Shown here piece by piece: positions 38,278 through 44,831 of a DNA stretch of 64,000 nucleotides. The DNA is taken from NCBI RefSeq assembly GCF_019192965.1, contig NZ_JAHTKU010000003.1, positions 1-64,000 of the forward strand, in the 5' to 3' direction. Position 1 is the first letter of the stretch, and each line of letters opens with the position of its first letter. The notes under the pieces were generated by a model that saw only the letters and a program-made list of their open reading frames with translations, made no database searches and had not been told where the DNA came from. Source of the DNA: Nocardioides daeguensis (lineage in GTDB: Bacteria; Actinomycetota; Actinomycetes; Propionibacteriales; Nocardioidaceae). The position numbers and the translations under genes are program-made.

Positions 38278-39240
38278 TCAGACGAGGACCGGCTCGTCCT
38301 GCTCCATCACGACGCTGCTCTCCCCCAGCTTCACACCGACCACGCCGACGAGGATGAGCCCGCCGCCGAGGAACTGCACCGGTGCAGGCAGCTGGTCGAG
38401 CAGCAGCCAGGCCCAGACCACGGCTGCGACGACCTCGCTCAACGCGACGAAGGACGCCAGGCGGGAGCCGAGCCGACGGCTGGCGGCGATGCCGGTGGTG
38501 TAGGCGAGCGCGGCGGTCACCAGGCCGAGGAGCAGCAGCACGGTCCACGGCGCCAGGTCGAGGCCGGCGTAGGTCACCGCATCGGTCGAGGCGGCCATCG
38601 ACATCAGGCCGAGCAGGCCCAGGAGGCCGAGCAGCACGCCGCCCACAACCAGCCCACCGGCCGCGAGGGTGATCGGCGGGATCCCGCTGCGCTCGTCGGC
38701 GGAGATGACGAAGTACGCCGCCGCACCGACCATCGCGGCCAGCGCCCAGGCGGTGCCGCGCACGTCGACGTCGGCGCCGGCGAAGAGGTCGAGCACGAGG
38801 ACCAGGCCGAGGGCCGCGACGAGCGCGCCGGCCACGGTGAGCCGGCCGGGACGCTGGCCGTGGGCGAGCCACATCCACAAGACGACCGCGGCGGGTGCGG
38901 TGTACTCGATCAGCAGGGCCGGCCCGACCTCCATGGTCCGCACGGCCGAGAAGTAGCAGTACTGGGCGCCGGCGACCGCCAGGCCGCCGTACAGGACGAC
39001 GGTCGGCGCGGCCTTGCGGAGCAGCGCCCAACGGCCGCGCAGCGCGACGATGCCGAAGGGCAGGACGACGACGGCGCCGATGGTGATCCGCAGGAGCACG
39101 ATGCTGCCGGCGGTCCAGCCGCTGTCGAGCAGCGGCCGGGCGAGGGCGCCGGAGAGTGCGAACGTGATCGCGGAGGTGAGCGCGAGGGCCAGCCCGGTCC
39201 GGGCAGTGTCCCGCGAGATGTCACGAGTCAACGTCGTCAT
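38278..39240 (-). CDS. EamA/RhaT family drug-metabolite transporter
   Basis: A 320-residue protein with ten predicted membrane helices in two EamA repeats (about 15-145 and 160-300). Markers are GALARPLLDSGWTAGSIVLLR, YTAPAAVVLW, and SEVVAAVVWAWLLLDQLP with GGGLILVGVVGV in the second repeat. The substrate is unknown. It is divergent from the CGNR regulator across 39 nt, the usual layout for a local regulator and its transporter. Confidence 0.9.
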   Translation of the reverse strand: MTTLTRDISRDTARTGLALALTSAITFALSGALARPLLDSGWTAGSIVLLRITIGAVVVLPFGIVALRGRWALLRKAAPTVVLYGGLAVAGAQYCYFSAVRTMEVGPALLIEYTAPAAVVLWMWLAHGQRPGRLTVAGALVAALGLVLVLDLFAGADVDVRGTAWALAAMVGAAAYFVISADERSGIPPITLAAGGLVVGGVLLGLLGLLGLMSMAASTDAVTYAGLDLAPWTVLLLLGLVTAALAYTTGIAASRRLGSRLASFVALSEVVAAVVWAWLLLDQLPAPVQFLGGGLILVGVVGVKLGESSVVMEQDEPVLV

Positions 39241-39279
39241 GACTCATGACGGTAGGCCGTCGTGCGGTAACCTGTCAAA

Positions 39280-39816
39280 GTGGTCTTCGCCCATGACACC
39301 TCCCTGTCCCTGCAGGCAGCCGTGGCGCTCGTCAACGGCAGCCTGGAACCAGTGACGATCCGCACGCCCGACGACCTCGACGCGTTCTTCGCCGACCACG
39401 GCTACACCGGGCGTCACGACGGCGACCCGGCCGAGGTGGCCGCGGTCCTGGCGATCGCACCCCGGCTGCGCGCCCTGCTCACCGCCGACCGCGACGAGGC
39501 AGCGGTCATCGTCAACACGATGCTGCGCGACGCCTCGGCCCTCCCCCAGCTGCGCCGTCACGACGGCCAGGACTGGCACCTGCACGCCGTCGACAACGAG
39601 GCGCCGCTCGCGGAGCGGATCGTCGTCGAGACGGCGATGGCGATGATCGACGTGATCCGGGCCGACGAGATGTCGCGCCTGTCGGTCTGTGCCGACGACA
39701 CCTGCGACGGCGTCGTCCTCGACCTGTCCCGCAACCGGTCCAAGAGGTTCTGCTCGGTCACGTGCGGCAACCGCAACGCCGTCGCGGCCTACCGCGCCCG
39801 GCAGGCCGACGCCTGA
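39280..39816 (+). CDS. CGNR zinc finger (ABATE-type) regulator
   Basis: A 178-residue protein with a helical N-terminal domain (residues 1-120) and a C-terminal zinc finger CADDTCDG / FCSVTCGNRNAVAAYRAR, which gives the family its name. Such proteins are predicted transcription factors. GTG at 39280 lies 39 nt from the divergent transporter start. The intergenic GGTAACCTGTC may serve both promoters. It probably controls the adjacent EamA transporter. Confidence 0.88.
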   Translation: MVFAHDTSLSLQAAVALVNGSLEPVTIRTPDDLDAFFADHGYTGRHDGDPAEVAAVLAIAPRLRALLTADRDEAAVIVNTMLRDASALPQLRRHDGQDWHLHAVDNEAPLAERIVVETAMAMIDVIRADEMSRLSVCADDTCDGVVLDLSRNRSKRFCSVTCGNRNAVAAYRARQADA

Positions 39817-39823
39817 GGGCCGC

Positions 39824-40624
39824 TCAGTCGCCCAGGAACCGCCGGAGCACCTCGAGGAACAGCTCCGGCCGCTCGGAGTGCAGCCAGTGGCCGGTGTCCT
39901 TGAGCGTCACCTTCCGGTTGCGCGGGAACCAGTGGTCCATCGCCGGCTCGTACTCCGGCAGCACGTACGTCGAGCGGCCGCCGGCGAGCCACAGCACCGG
40001 CCCGTCGTACGGCGGCACGTCGGCGAGCTCGGCAGCAGGCCAGTCGCTGATGACCCGCAGGTCGCGGTCGAGCACGTCGAGGTTGACCTGCCAGCTCCAG
40101 CCGCCGGGGGCGGCCGGGTCTCGGCGGAGGTTCTGGAGCAGGAACGAGCGCACCGTCGCGTCCGGAACGGCCGGCTCCAGCAGGCGGTCGGCGTCGGAGC
40201 GGTGGACCACCTGGGTCAGGTCCATGCCGCGCATCGCCGCGATGAAGCCGGGGAACTCGCGGCTCTCGGCATAGGCCACCGGCGAGATGTCGGCGACGCA
40301 CAGGCGGGCGACCCGCTCGGGGTGGAGCAGGGCGAGCACCATCGCCACCTTGCCGCCGAGCGAGTGGCCGACCAGGGTCACCGGCTCGTCGTCGGCCCCC
40401 GTCCAGTCAGCGACCGTGGTCACGACGTCCGACGCCGCCTCGACGAAGTCGAAACGGCCCGACCACGGCGAGCGGCCGTGGTGGGGCAGGTCCACGAGCA
40501 GCACCCGGTGCCTCTCGGCCAGCTGCTTGGCGATGCCGGTCCAGTTCTTGCCCTGGCCGAAGAGACCGTGGAGAAAGACCACACGGCTCCCGGTGGTCCC
40601 GAGAGCCGTGTGGTGAAGCGTCAC
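39824..40624 (-). CDS. Alpha/beta hydrolase
   Basis: A 266-residue serine hydrolase-fold protein. The oxyanion region is VVFLHGLFGQGKNW, the nucleophile elbow is VGHSLGGKVAMV (Ser about 92), and the His is in TGHWLHSERPELF. It resembles the YbfF/esterase group. Its GTG follows the 3-hydroxyacyl-CoA dehydrogenase stop by 9 nt, so the two may be one transcript under the regulon box. A thioesterase-like role with acyl-CoA is possible but not shown. Confidence 0.87.
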   Translation of the reverse strand: MTLHHTALGTTGSRVVFLHGLFGQGKNWTGIAKQLAERHRVLLVDLPHHGRSPWSGRFDFVEAASDVVTTVADWTGADDEPVTLVGHSLGGKVAMVLALLHPERVARLCVADISPVAYAESREFPGFIAAMRGMDLTQVVHRSDADRLLEPAVPDATVRSFLLQNLRRDPAAPGGWSWQVNLDVLDRDLRVISDWPAAELADVPPYDGPVLWLAGGRSTYVLPEYEPAMDHWFPRNRKVTLKDTGHWLHSERPELFLEVLRRFLGD

Positions 40625-40633
40625 GTCTGAAGG

Positions 40634-41806
40634 TTACTTGGCGTAGTCGTGGAAGCCCTTGCCGGTCTTGCGGCCGAGCTCGCCGGCGTCGACCTTGGCG
40701 ACCAGGGTGCCGGCCGGCTCGAAGCCCGGCTCGTCGAACTCGCCGTGCAGCTCCTTCTGGATGGCCAGCGACACGTCGTTGCCGACGACGTCGAGCAGCT
40801 CGAAGGGCCCCATCGGGAACCCGGCGGTCTCCTTGATCGCGGCGTCGATGGTCGCGAGCTCCTCGCCGCCCTCCGCGAGCTTGATCGCGTCGTTGAGGTA
40901 CGGGAACAGCAGCAGGTTGACGATGAAGCCCGCACGGTCGCCGGCGGAGACACCGACCTTGCCGACGTTGGCGGTCAGCGCCCGGACGGTCTCGTCGACG
41001 TCGGCGGAGGTGGCGGAGGTCGTGATGATCTCGACCAGCTTCATGACCGGCGCAGGGTTGAAGAAGTGCATGCCGATGACGTCCTGCGGGCGGCCGGTGG
41101 CCTCGCCCAGCTTGGTGATCGGCAGGGAGGAGGTGGTGGTCGCGAGGATGGCGCCCGGCTTGCAGATCCGGTCGAGGTCGCGGAAGAGCTCGAGCTTGAG
41201 GTCGAGGTCCTCGGCGATGGCCTCGACGACGATGTCCACGCCGCCCAGGGCCTCGCGCTCGGTGGAGCCGGTCAGGCGGCCCAGCAGCGCGTCCTTGTCA
41301 CCCTCGGTGCCCTTGCCCTTGGCGATGGCCCGGTCGAGGTTCTTGGTGATGTAGCCGACGACGCCGTCGAGCTTCTCCTGGCTGCGGCCGACGTAGATGA
41401 CCTCGTAGCCCGCCTGGGCGAAGACCTGGACGATGCCCGAGGCCATGGTTCCGGTGCCGACGACACCGACCTTGTTGACGTCGTGCTTGAACTCCGGCGC
41501 GGCGGCCTCGCCCGCGGCGGCGGCCTCGTCGGCGAAGGTGCGTCCCTCGGCGACGAGCTTCTCGAGCAGGCCCGCCGGCTCGTGCAGGTGGTCGCCGGTC
41601 TCGGCGTAGCGCGCGGCGAGCAGGTCGCGGACCTGGGCGGCGCCGATCTCGTCGACGACGCTCAGCGGGCCCTTCGGGTAGCCACAGCCGAACCGCATGG
41701 CGGCGTCGATGTCAGTCACCGAGGCGTAGCCGGACTCGTAGGTGCGCACCGCGTGGTTGAGGTACGGCAGCACCAGCGTGTTGAAGATCTGCTCGCTCGA
41801 AGTCAT
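40634..41806 (-). CDS. 3-hydroxyacyl-CoA (3-hydroxybutyryl-CoA) dehydrogenase with extra N-terminal domain
   Basis: Oxidises or reduces the 3-hydroxyacyl/3-oxoacyl-CoA pair with NAD(P). It has 390 residues, about 100 more than the simple enzyme. Residues 1-85 (IFNTLVLPYLNHAVRTYESG, FGCGYPKGPLSVVDEIG) look like an extra copy of the C-terminal 3HCDH domain. After a linker (88-110), the Rossmann domain begins at VGVVGTGTMASGIVQVFAQAG, with EAIAEDLDLK and the catalytic-region GMHFFNPAPVMKLVEI. The normal C-terminal domain (NLLLFPYLNDAIKLAEGG, GFPMGPFELLD) follows. ATG at 41806. The regulon box lies 32 nt upstream. Confidence 0.92.
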   Translation of the reverse strand: MTSSEQIFNTLVLPYLNHAVRTYESGYASVTDIDAAMRFGCGYPKGPLSVVDEIGAAQVRDLLAARYAETGDHLHEPAGLLEKLVAEGRTFADEAAAAGEAAAPEFKHDVNKVGVVGTGTMASGIVQVFAQAGYEVIYVGRSQEKLDGVVGYITKNLDRAIAKGKGTEGDKDALLGRLTGSTEREALGGVDIVVEAIAEDLDLKLELFRDLDRICKPGAILATTTSSLPITKLGEATGRPQDVIGMHFFNPAPVMKLVEIITTSATSADVDETVRALTANVGKVGVSAGDRAGFIVNLLLFPYLNDAIKLAEGGEELATIDAAIKETAGFPMGPFELLDVVGNDVSLAIQKELHGEFDEPGFEPAGTLVAKVDAGELGRKTGKGFHDYAK

Positions 41807-41837
41807 GGCTCGCAGTGTGGCACCCGCCCGGGCCACT

Positions 41838-41855
41838 GACTACCCGTCGGTAACC
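41838..41855 (-). promoter_or_regulatory. Ethylmalonyl-CoA regulon box upstream of the 3-hydroxyacyl-CoA dehydrogenase
   Basis: On the minus strand this reads GGTTACCGACGGGTAGTC, the reference copy. The core TACC-GACG-GGTA is palindromic and near the likely promoter, 32 nt upstream of the ATG. Fifteen consecutive bases are identical to the ccr copy on the other strand 7.6 kb away. Confidence 0.7.
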
Positions 41856-41874
41856 ATCTGGACAGAGACAGACG

Positions 41875-42186
41875 TCACACCCGGCGCGACGTCACGTCGA
41901 TCCGGACCAGCTTGGAACGCGAGGTCTGCCCGCGCACCAGCGTCACCGCCGAGCGGGGGACGCCGAGCGCCTTGGCCAGCCAACGCACCAGCTCGTCGTT
42001 GGCCCGTCCGTCCACGGGCGGCGAGGCCAGGCGCACCTTCAGCTCCGTGCCGGCGACGCCCGTCGCCCCGGCCGCACCCGTCCGGGACGCACCCGGCTGC
42101 ACCCGGACGGCGAGCAGCCAGGTCGTCGTACGCCCCTGTTCGTCGGTCTCCTCGGAGCGCCACCACGGCTGTTCGTCGATCTCCAC
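41875..42186 (-). CDS. DUF167 (YggU) family protein
   Basis: A 103-residue conserved protein of unknown function. The family core is visible: [61 protein letters not shown]. The start is GTG at 42186, only 25 nt from the divergent nucS start. The gap contains opposed -10-like TACAGT and TAGATT. Downstream lies the regulon box and the dehydrogenase. Confidence 0.9.
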   Translation of the reverse strand: MEIDEQPWWRSEETDEQGRTTTWLLAVRVQPGASRTGAAGATGVAGTELKVRLASPPVDGRANDELVRWLAKALGVPRSAVTLVRGQTSRSKLVRIDVTSRRV

Positions 42187-42211
42187 GCAACAGACTGTAG
42201 ATTCGTCGCCC

Positions 42212-42910
42212 GTGAGACTCGTCGTTGCGCGTTGCCAGGTGGACTACGCAGGCCGATTGACCGCCCACCTCCCGATGGCGACCCGGGTCCTCATGATCAA
42301 GGCCGACGGATCGGTGCTGGTGCACTCCGATGGCGGCTCCTACAAGCCGCTGAACTGGATGTCGCCCCCGTGCACGGTCCGCGAGGGCGAGGCCGAGGAC
42401 GGCCGGGTCGAGTGGACGGTCACGGCGAGGGCCGCCAAGGGGCAGACGCCCGACACCCTGCGGATCCTCATCGAGGAGATCCACCACGACACGCTGCACG
42501 ACCTCGGGATCGACCCCGGCCTGCAGAAGGACGGTGTCGAGAAGCACCTCCAGGAGCTGCTCGCCGAGCACCCGGCCACCCTCGCCACGGGGCTGACCCT
42601 GGTCCGCCGCGAGTTCCCGACCGCGATCGGTCCGGTCGACCTCATGTGCCGCGACGGCGAGGGCCTGTCGGTCGCTGTCGAGATCAAGCGCCGCGGCGAG
42701 ATCGACGGCGTCGAGCAGCTCACCCGCTACCTCGAGCTGCTCAACCGCGACCCGCTGCTGACGGGCAAGGGCGCGGTGCGCGGCATCTTCGCCGCGCAGG
42801 AGATCAAGCCCCAGGCACGAGTCCTCGCCGAGGACCGCGGCATCACCTGCGCCGTCGTCGACTACGACGCCCTGCGCGGGCTCGACAACGCCGAGGACCG
42901 GCTGTTTTGA
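42212..42910 (+). CDS. nucS: Mismatch endonuclease NucS (EndoMS)
   Basis: Cuts both strands at mismatches and replaces MutS/MutL in most actinobacteria. It has 232 residues, the usual length. The N-terminal DNA-binding half starts [20 protein letters not shown]. The PD-(D/E)xK nuclease core has [40 protein letters not shown] sequence, with the acidic residues in GPVDLM and the E-x-K of VEIKRR. GTG at 42212 was chosen; TAGATT at 42198 is 8 nt upstream, fitting a leaderless mRNA. The DUF952 gene follows by 14 nt. Confidence 0.95.
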   Translation: MRLVVARCQVDYAGRLTAHLPMATRVLMIKADGSVLVHSDGGSYKPLNWMSPPCTVREGEAEDGRVEWTVTARAAKGQTPDTLRILIEEIHHDTLHDLGIDPGLQKDGVEKHLQELLAEHPATLATGLTLVRREFPTAIGPVDLMCRDGEGLSVAVEIKRRGEIDGVEQLTRYLELLNRDPLLTGKGAVRGIFAAQEIKPQARVLAEDRGITCAVVDYDALRGLDNAEDRLF

Positions 42911-42924
42911 CGACGCCCGCCGCG

Positions 42925-43521
42925 ATGTCGCCGATCTTCCACCTCGCCCTGCTCAGCGACTGGCAGGCGGCGCAGCGCGCGGGCAGCTACACGATCTCCA
43001 CGCGCGGCCGGAGCCTCGCCGAGGTGGGCTTCATCCATGCCAGCCGGGCAGACCAGTGGACCGGTGTGCGCGACCGGTTCTACAGCGACGTCACCGCGCC
43101 GATGGTGCTGCTGCAGATCGACCCGGCGCTGCTCGACGTACCGGTCCTCGACGAGCCGCCCGCCCCGGGGGCGACCGAGACCTTCCCGCACGTCTACGGA
43201 CCGCTGCCGGTGTCCGCGGTGGTCAAGGCGATCCCCCTCGACCGCCCGGCCCACGAGGCGGCTGCCCCGAGTGTCCCGAGTGCCCCGAGTGTCCCGACGG
43301 TCCGGCCGCCGGAGAGCTTCTCGCGCGCCTACTTCCGAGAGATGTTCTTCAACCTCGCCGTCGGCAGCATCGTGCTGGTCGTGGGGACCTCGGGCATGGC
43401 GCTCGGCGCCACGCTGCCCGGTGACGCCGGTCCCGCCGTCGGCGGCATCCTCGGCGTCGCGCTCGGCGCCGTACTCGCGGTGCGCGTGTACCGCTACCGC
43501 TTCCCGCGCACCGGGCGCTGA
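42925..43521 (+). CDS. DUF952 protein fused to a C-terminal membrane domain
   Basis: A 198-residue protein. Residues 1-95 are a DUF952 domain (IFHLALLSDWQAAQRAGSYTISTRGRSLAEVGFIHAS, PHVYGPLPVSAVV). A Pro/Ser/Val linker of 9-bp repeats follows (about 112-127). The C-terminal part has two membrane helices (FFNLAVGSIVLVVGTSGMALGA, GPAVGGILGVALGAVLAV), making this a tail-anchored version. ATG at 42925 starts at the domain; a TTG at 42907 overlaps the nucS stop (TTGA). Function unknown. Confidence 0.78.
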   Translation: MSPIFHLALLSDWQAAQRAGSYTISTRGRSLAEVGFIHASRADQWTGVRDRFYSDVTAPMVLLQIDPALLDVPVLDEPPAPGATETFPHVYGPLPVSAVVKAIPLDRPAHEAAAPSVPSAPSVPTVRPPESFSRAYFREMFFNLAVGSIVLVVGTSGMALGATLPGDAGPAVGGILGVALGAVLAVRVYRYRFPRTGR

Positions 43522-43528
43522 CCAGCGC

Positions 43529-44056
43529 TCAGGCGCCGCCGGCGGCCGGCGGAGCGGTCGGGTCGGCGCCACCGGCACCCTGCTCGCGGGCTACCCAGTC
43601 CTCGATCGCGTTGATGTCGTCCTTGCTGCGGGTGACCACGGTGAGCAGGTCGTTCATGGTCGCGACCTCCTCGACCTGCTCCTTGATGAACCACTGCATG
43701 AACTGCTCGGATGCGAAGTCGTACTCCTCGCGGGCGGTGCGCAGCAGCCCGTTGATCTGCTCGGTCACCCGCTTCTCCTGCTCTAGGGCCAGCGCGATCG
43801 GGCCGACGATGTCGTCGAACTTCGCGACCGGCGCTTCGACGCCCGGGATCTCCACGGGCGCGTCGGTGTCGAGCAGGTACTGCACCATCATCATGGCGTG
43901 CTCGCGCTCCTCCATCGCCTGGGCGTAGAAGAACCCGGCCAGCTGCGGCATCGTCAGCCCGTCGTAGTAGACGGCGCACGCGAGGTACTGGTTGTGCGCG
44001 GCGAACTCGTTGCCGATCTGGGCGTTGAGCTGGTCGGTGAAGCGAGGGGCAGCCAT
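43529..44056 (-). CDS. Ferritin-like iron storage protein
   Basis: Oxidises Fe2+ and stores it as mineral. It has 175 residues of four-helix ferritin with LNAQIGNEFAAHNQYLACAVYYD (ferroxidase Glu and Tyr), AMEEREHAMMMVQYL (ExxH), EEYDFASEQFMQWFIKEQVEEV and a His-poor but Glu-rich third ligand set. A Gly/Ala/Pro tail ends it. ATG at 44056. It lies 33 nt after the Cys-rich small protein gene, which has an iron-box-like site upstream, so both are probably under IdeR/DtxR control. Confidence 0.92.
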   Translation of the reverse strand: MAAPRFTDQLNAQIGNEFAAHNQYLACAVYYDGLTMPQLAGFFYAQAMEEREHAMMMVQYLLDTDAPVEIPGVEAPVAKFDDIVGPIALALEQEKRVTEQINGLLRTAREEYDFASEQFMQWFIKEQVEEVATMNDLLTVVTRSKDDINAIEDWVAREQGAGGADPTAPPAAGGA

Positions 44057-44089
44057 GGGCACCAGCCTAGTCGGGGCCGCGGCGAGCGC

Positions 44090-44296
44090 TCAGGCGGCCT
44101 TCTGCAGGCCCTTCTTGGTCACCTTCTTGCCGTCGGCGCGGACGAGCACGCGCTTCTTGACCGTGTAGCCCTCGGGGAGGGTGCCCTCCTTGAGCATGCG
44201 CAGGGGACAGCGAGCGCACCGCGACTTCGACACGCAGCACTTCGTCTTGGGGAGCTTGCGCACCTTCCCCTTCGACTTCTTCTTGTCCTTGCCCAC
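44090..44296 (-). CDS. Small Lys/Cys-rich conserved protein
   Basis: I do not know a function. The 68 residues are very basic at both ends (MGKDKKKSKGK, KKVTKKGLQKA) with a Cys cluster KCCVSKSRCARCPLRML (Cys 20, 21, 27, 30) that could bind Zn or an Fe-S cluster. Similar short Cys-rich proteins occur in other actinobacteria. GTG at 44296. It precedes ferritin on the same strand and follows the iron-box-like site at 44315, which suggests a link to iron. Confidence 0.7.
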   Translation of the reverse strand: MGKDKKKSKGKVRKLPKTKCCVSKSRCARCPLRMLKEGTLPEGYTVKKRVLVRADGKKVTKKGLQKAA

Positions 44297-44314
44297 GACA
44301 CGAGGGTACGCGAT

Positions 44315-44333
44315 TGAGGGTAGGCAGACCTAA
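44315..44333. promoter_or_regulatory. IdeR/DtxR-like iron box
   Basis: TGAGGGTAGGCAGACCTAA matches the 19-bp actinobacterial iron box TTAGGTTAGGCTAACCTAA at 15 of 19 positions, with the right arm ACCTAA intact. It is 18 nt upstream of the Cys-rich small protein GTG (minus strand) and 46 nt upstream of arsC (plus strand), with ferritin second in the minus-strand pair. IdeR is known in relatives to act on ferritin genes. Confidence 0.6.
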
Positions 44334-44379
44334 GCGACGTGAGGCGGCTCACACGTGCGCCGCCACTAGGGTTGGGTTC

Positions 44380-44745
44380 GTGATCGAGATCTGGCTGAAC
44401 CCCGCGTGCTCGAAGTGCCGCACCGCCGAGAGCGAGCTGAAGGCCGCCGGTGTCGAGTACACCGTCCGCCGCTACCTCGACGAGCCGCCGACCGTCGCCG
44501 AGCTCGAGAACGTGCTCGCCCGCCTCGGGCTCGAGCCGTGGGACATCGCACGTACGGCGGACGCAGGCAGGCTCGGCGTCACCTTGCCCGCCAAGGACAC
44601 CACGCACCGCAGGGACTGGTTGGAGGCGATGGTCGACCACCCCCGGCTCATCCAGCGCCCGATCCTCACCGCCTCCGACGGTACGACGGTCGTCGGCCGC
44701 GACCCCGAGTCGTTGTCCCGGGTGATCGCGGCCAGCGACATGTAA
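44380..44745 (+). CDS. arsC: ArsC/Spx family arsenate reductase-like protein
   Basis: A 121-residue thioredoxin-fold protein of the glutaredoxin-coupled ArsC family. It has IEIWLNPACSKCRTAE (a CxxC in place of the more usual single catalytic Cys), RYLDEPPTVAELENVLARLG and HPRLIQRPILTASDG (the conserved RPI). An arsenate or other oxidised-sulphur substrate is plausible, but no other ars genes are near. GTG at 44380, with TAGGGT upstream. The TAA stop lies inside the inverted repeat at 44741. It may answer to the iron box. Confidence 0.85.
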   Translation: MIEIWLNPACSKCRTAESELKAAGVEYTVRRYLDEPPTVAELENVLARLGLEPWDIARTADAGRLGVTLPAKDTTHRRDWLEAMVDHPRLIQRPILTASDGTTVVGRDPESLSRVIAASDM

Positions 44746-44819
44746 CTAAGTGTTACAGCTCGGTTATCCACCACACTGGTCACACCAGCCCCAAATGGCT
44801 GCTGTAACACTTAGTTACA
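44741..44819. repeat. Nested 19-bp inverted repeat between convergent genes
   Basis: Perfect 19-bp arms TGTAACTAAGTGTTACAGC (44741-44759) and GCTGTAACACTTAGTTACA (44801-44819) around a 41-nt centre. Each arm is itself a palindrome TGTAAC-N5-GTTACA. It spans the end of arsC, whose TAA is in the left arm, and stops 12 nt from the meaA stop. The arms are AT-richer than the surroundings. It could be a paired operator, a bidirectional terminator or a miniature mobile element. No T tract follows either arm. Confidence 0.8.
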
Positions 44820-44831
44820 AGCGGCGCGCCG

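Noticed and set aside
43265..43300. 9-bp tandem repeat (CCGAGTGTC type) as a CRISPR or regulatory array
   Set aside because: It is in frame in the DUF952 gene and encodes a Pro/Ser/Val linker.
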